Below the pieces are notes generated by a model. It saw only the letters and a list, made by a program, of their open reading frames with translations. It had not been told where the DNA came from and ran no database searches. A stretch of DNA of 5,302 nucleotides from DAIRUQ01 sp036803245 (GTDB taxonomy: Bacteria > Chloroflexota > Anaerolineae > UBA1429). Below, in pieces: positions 5,272 to 5,302 of the stretch; position 1 is the first letter of the stretch, and the number at the start of each line of letters is the position of its first letter. A program made the position numbers and the translations under genes. The stretch is from the NCBI GenBank assembly GCA_036803245.1, contig DAIRUQ010000146.1:1-5302 (forward strand). Reading direction: 5' to 3'.

Positions 5272-5302
5272 ATGGAGCGTGACCGTCGACCCAAGCCCAA
5301 GG
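5272..5302 (+). CDS. Start of a divergent plus-strand gene (partial, right edge)
   Basis: Only ten codons are visible: ATG followed by a very basic N-terminus, MERDRRPKPK. AAGGGAG (5257-5263) lies eight bases upstream and a candidate promoter with a perfect TTGACA sits at 5202-5229. Divergence from a catabolic-looking gene and a basic N-terminus would be compatible with a regulator, but this is too little sequence to name a family. Confidence 0.5.
   Translation, partial: MERDRRPKPK

Overview
This window is a GC-rich, tightly packed bacterial chromosomal segment. Almost everything lies on the minus strand and reads right to left. Strong AGGAGG-type ribosome binding sites, GTG and TTG starts, and a sugar or sugar-acid style gene set suggest a free-living heterotroph. 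The combination of a UroD-superfamily protein, a FadR-type regulator and several aldo/keto reductases would fit Chloroflexota or a similar environmental phylum. That taxonomic guess is inference and weak.

Layout from right to left. At 5272 a plus-strand gene begins and leaves the window after ten codons. An 84-base gap (5188-5271) separates it from a divergent minus-strand gene (5187-4033) for a UroD-like protein of unknown substrate. A 152-base gap (3881-4032) follows. It holds a GC-rich palindrome, a near-consensus sigma70-type promoter (TTGACA, 17 bases, TATTAT) and a FadR-type operator (TGGTCTGACCA). This region precedes a four-gene minus-strand run: a FadR/GntR regulator (3880-3203), a Kv-beta-like aldo/keto reductase (3134-2181), a D-2-hydroxyacid dehydrogenase (2184-1210, overlapping the previous gene by ATGA), and an aldo/keto reductase with a C-terminal two-cluster ferredoxin-like domain (1154 to the left edge).

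The likely logic is that the regulator controls its own promoter and therefore the three oxidoreductases behind it. These comprise two different aldo/keto reductases and one 2-ketoacid/2-hydroxyacid enzyme, which fits stepwise oxidation or reduction of a carbohydrate or sugar acid. The Fe-S enzyme may link this to another electron carrier. The substrate cannot be read from the sequence. The UroD-like gene may belong to the same pathway but appears to have its own promoter region. I saw no RNA genes, CRISPR arrays, insertion sequences or phage genes.
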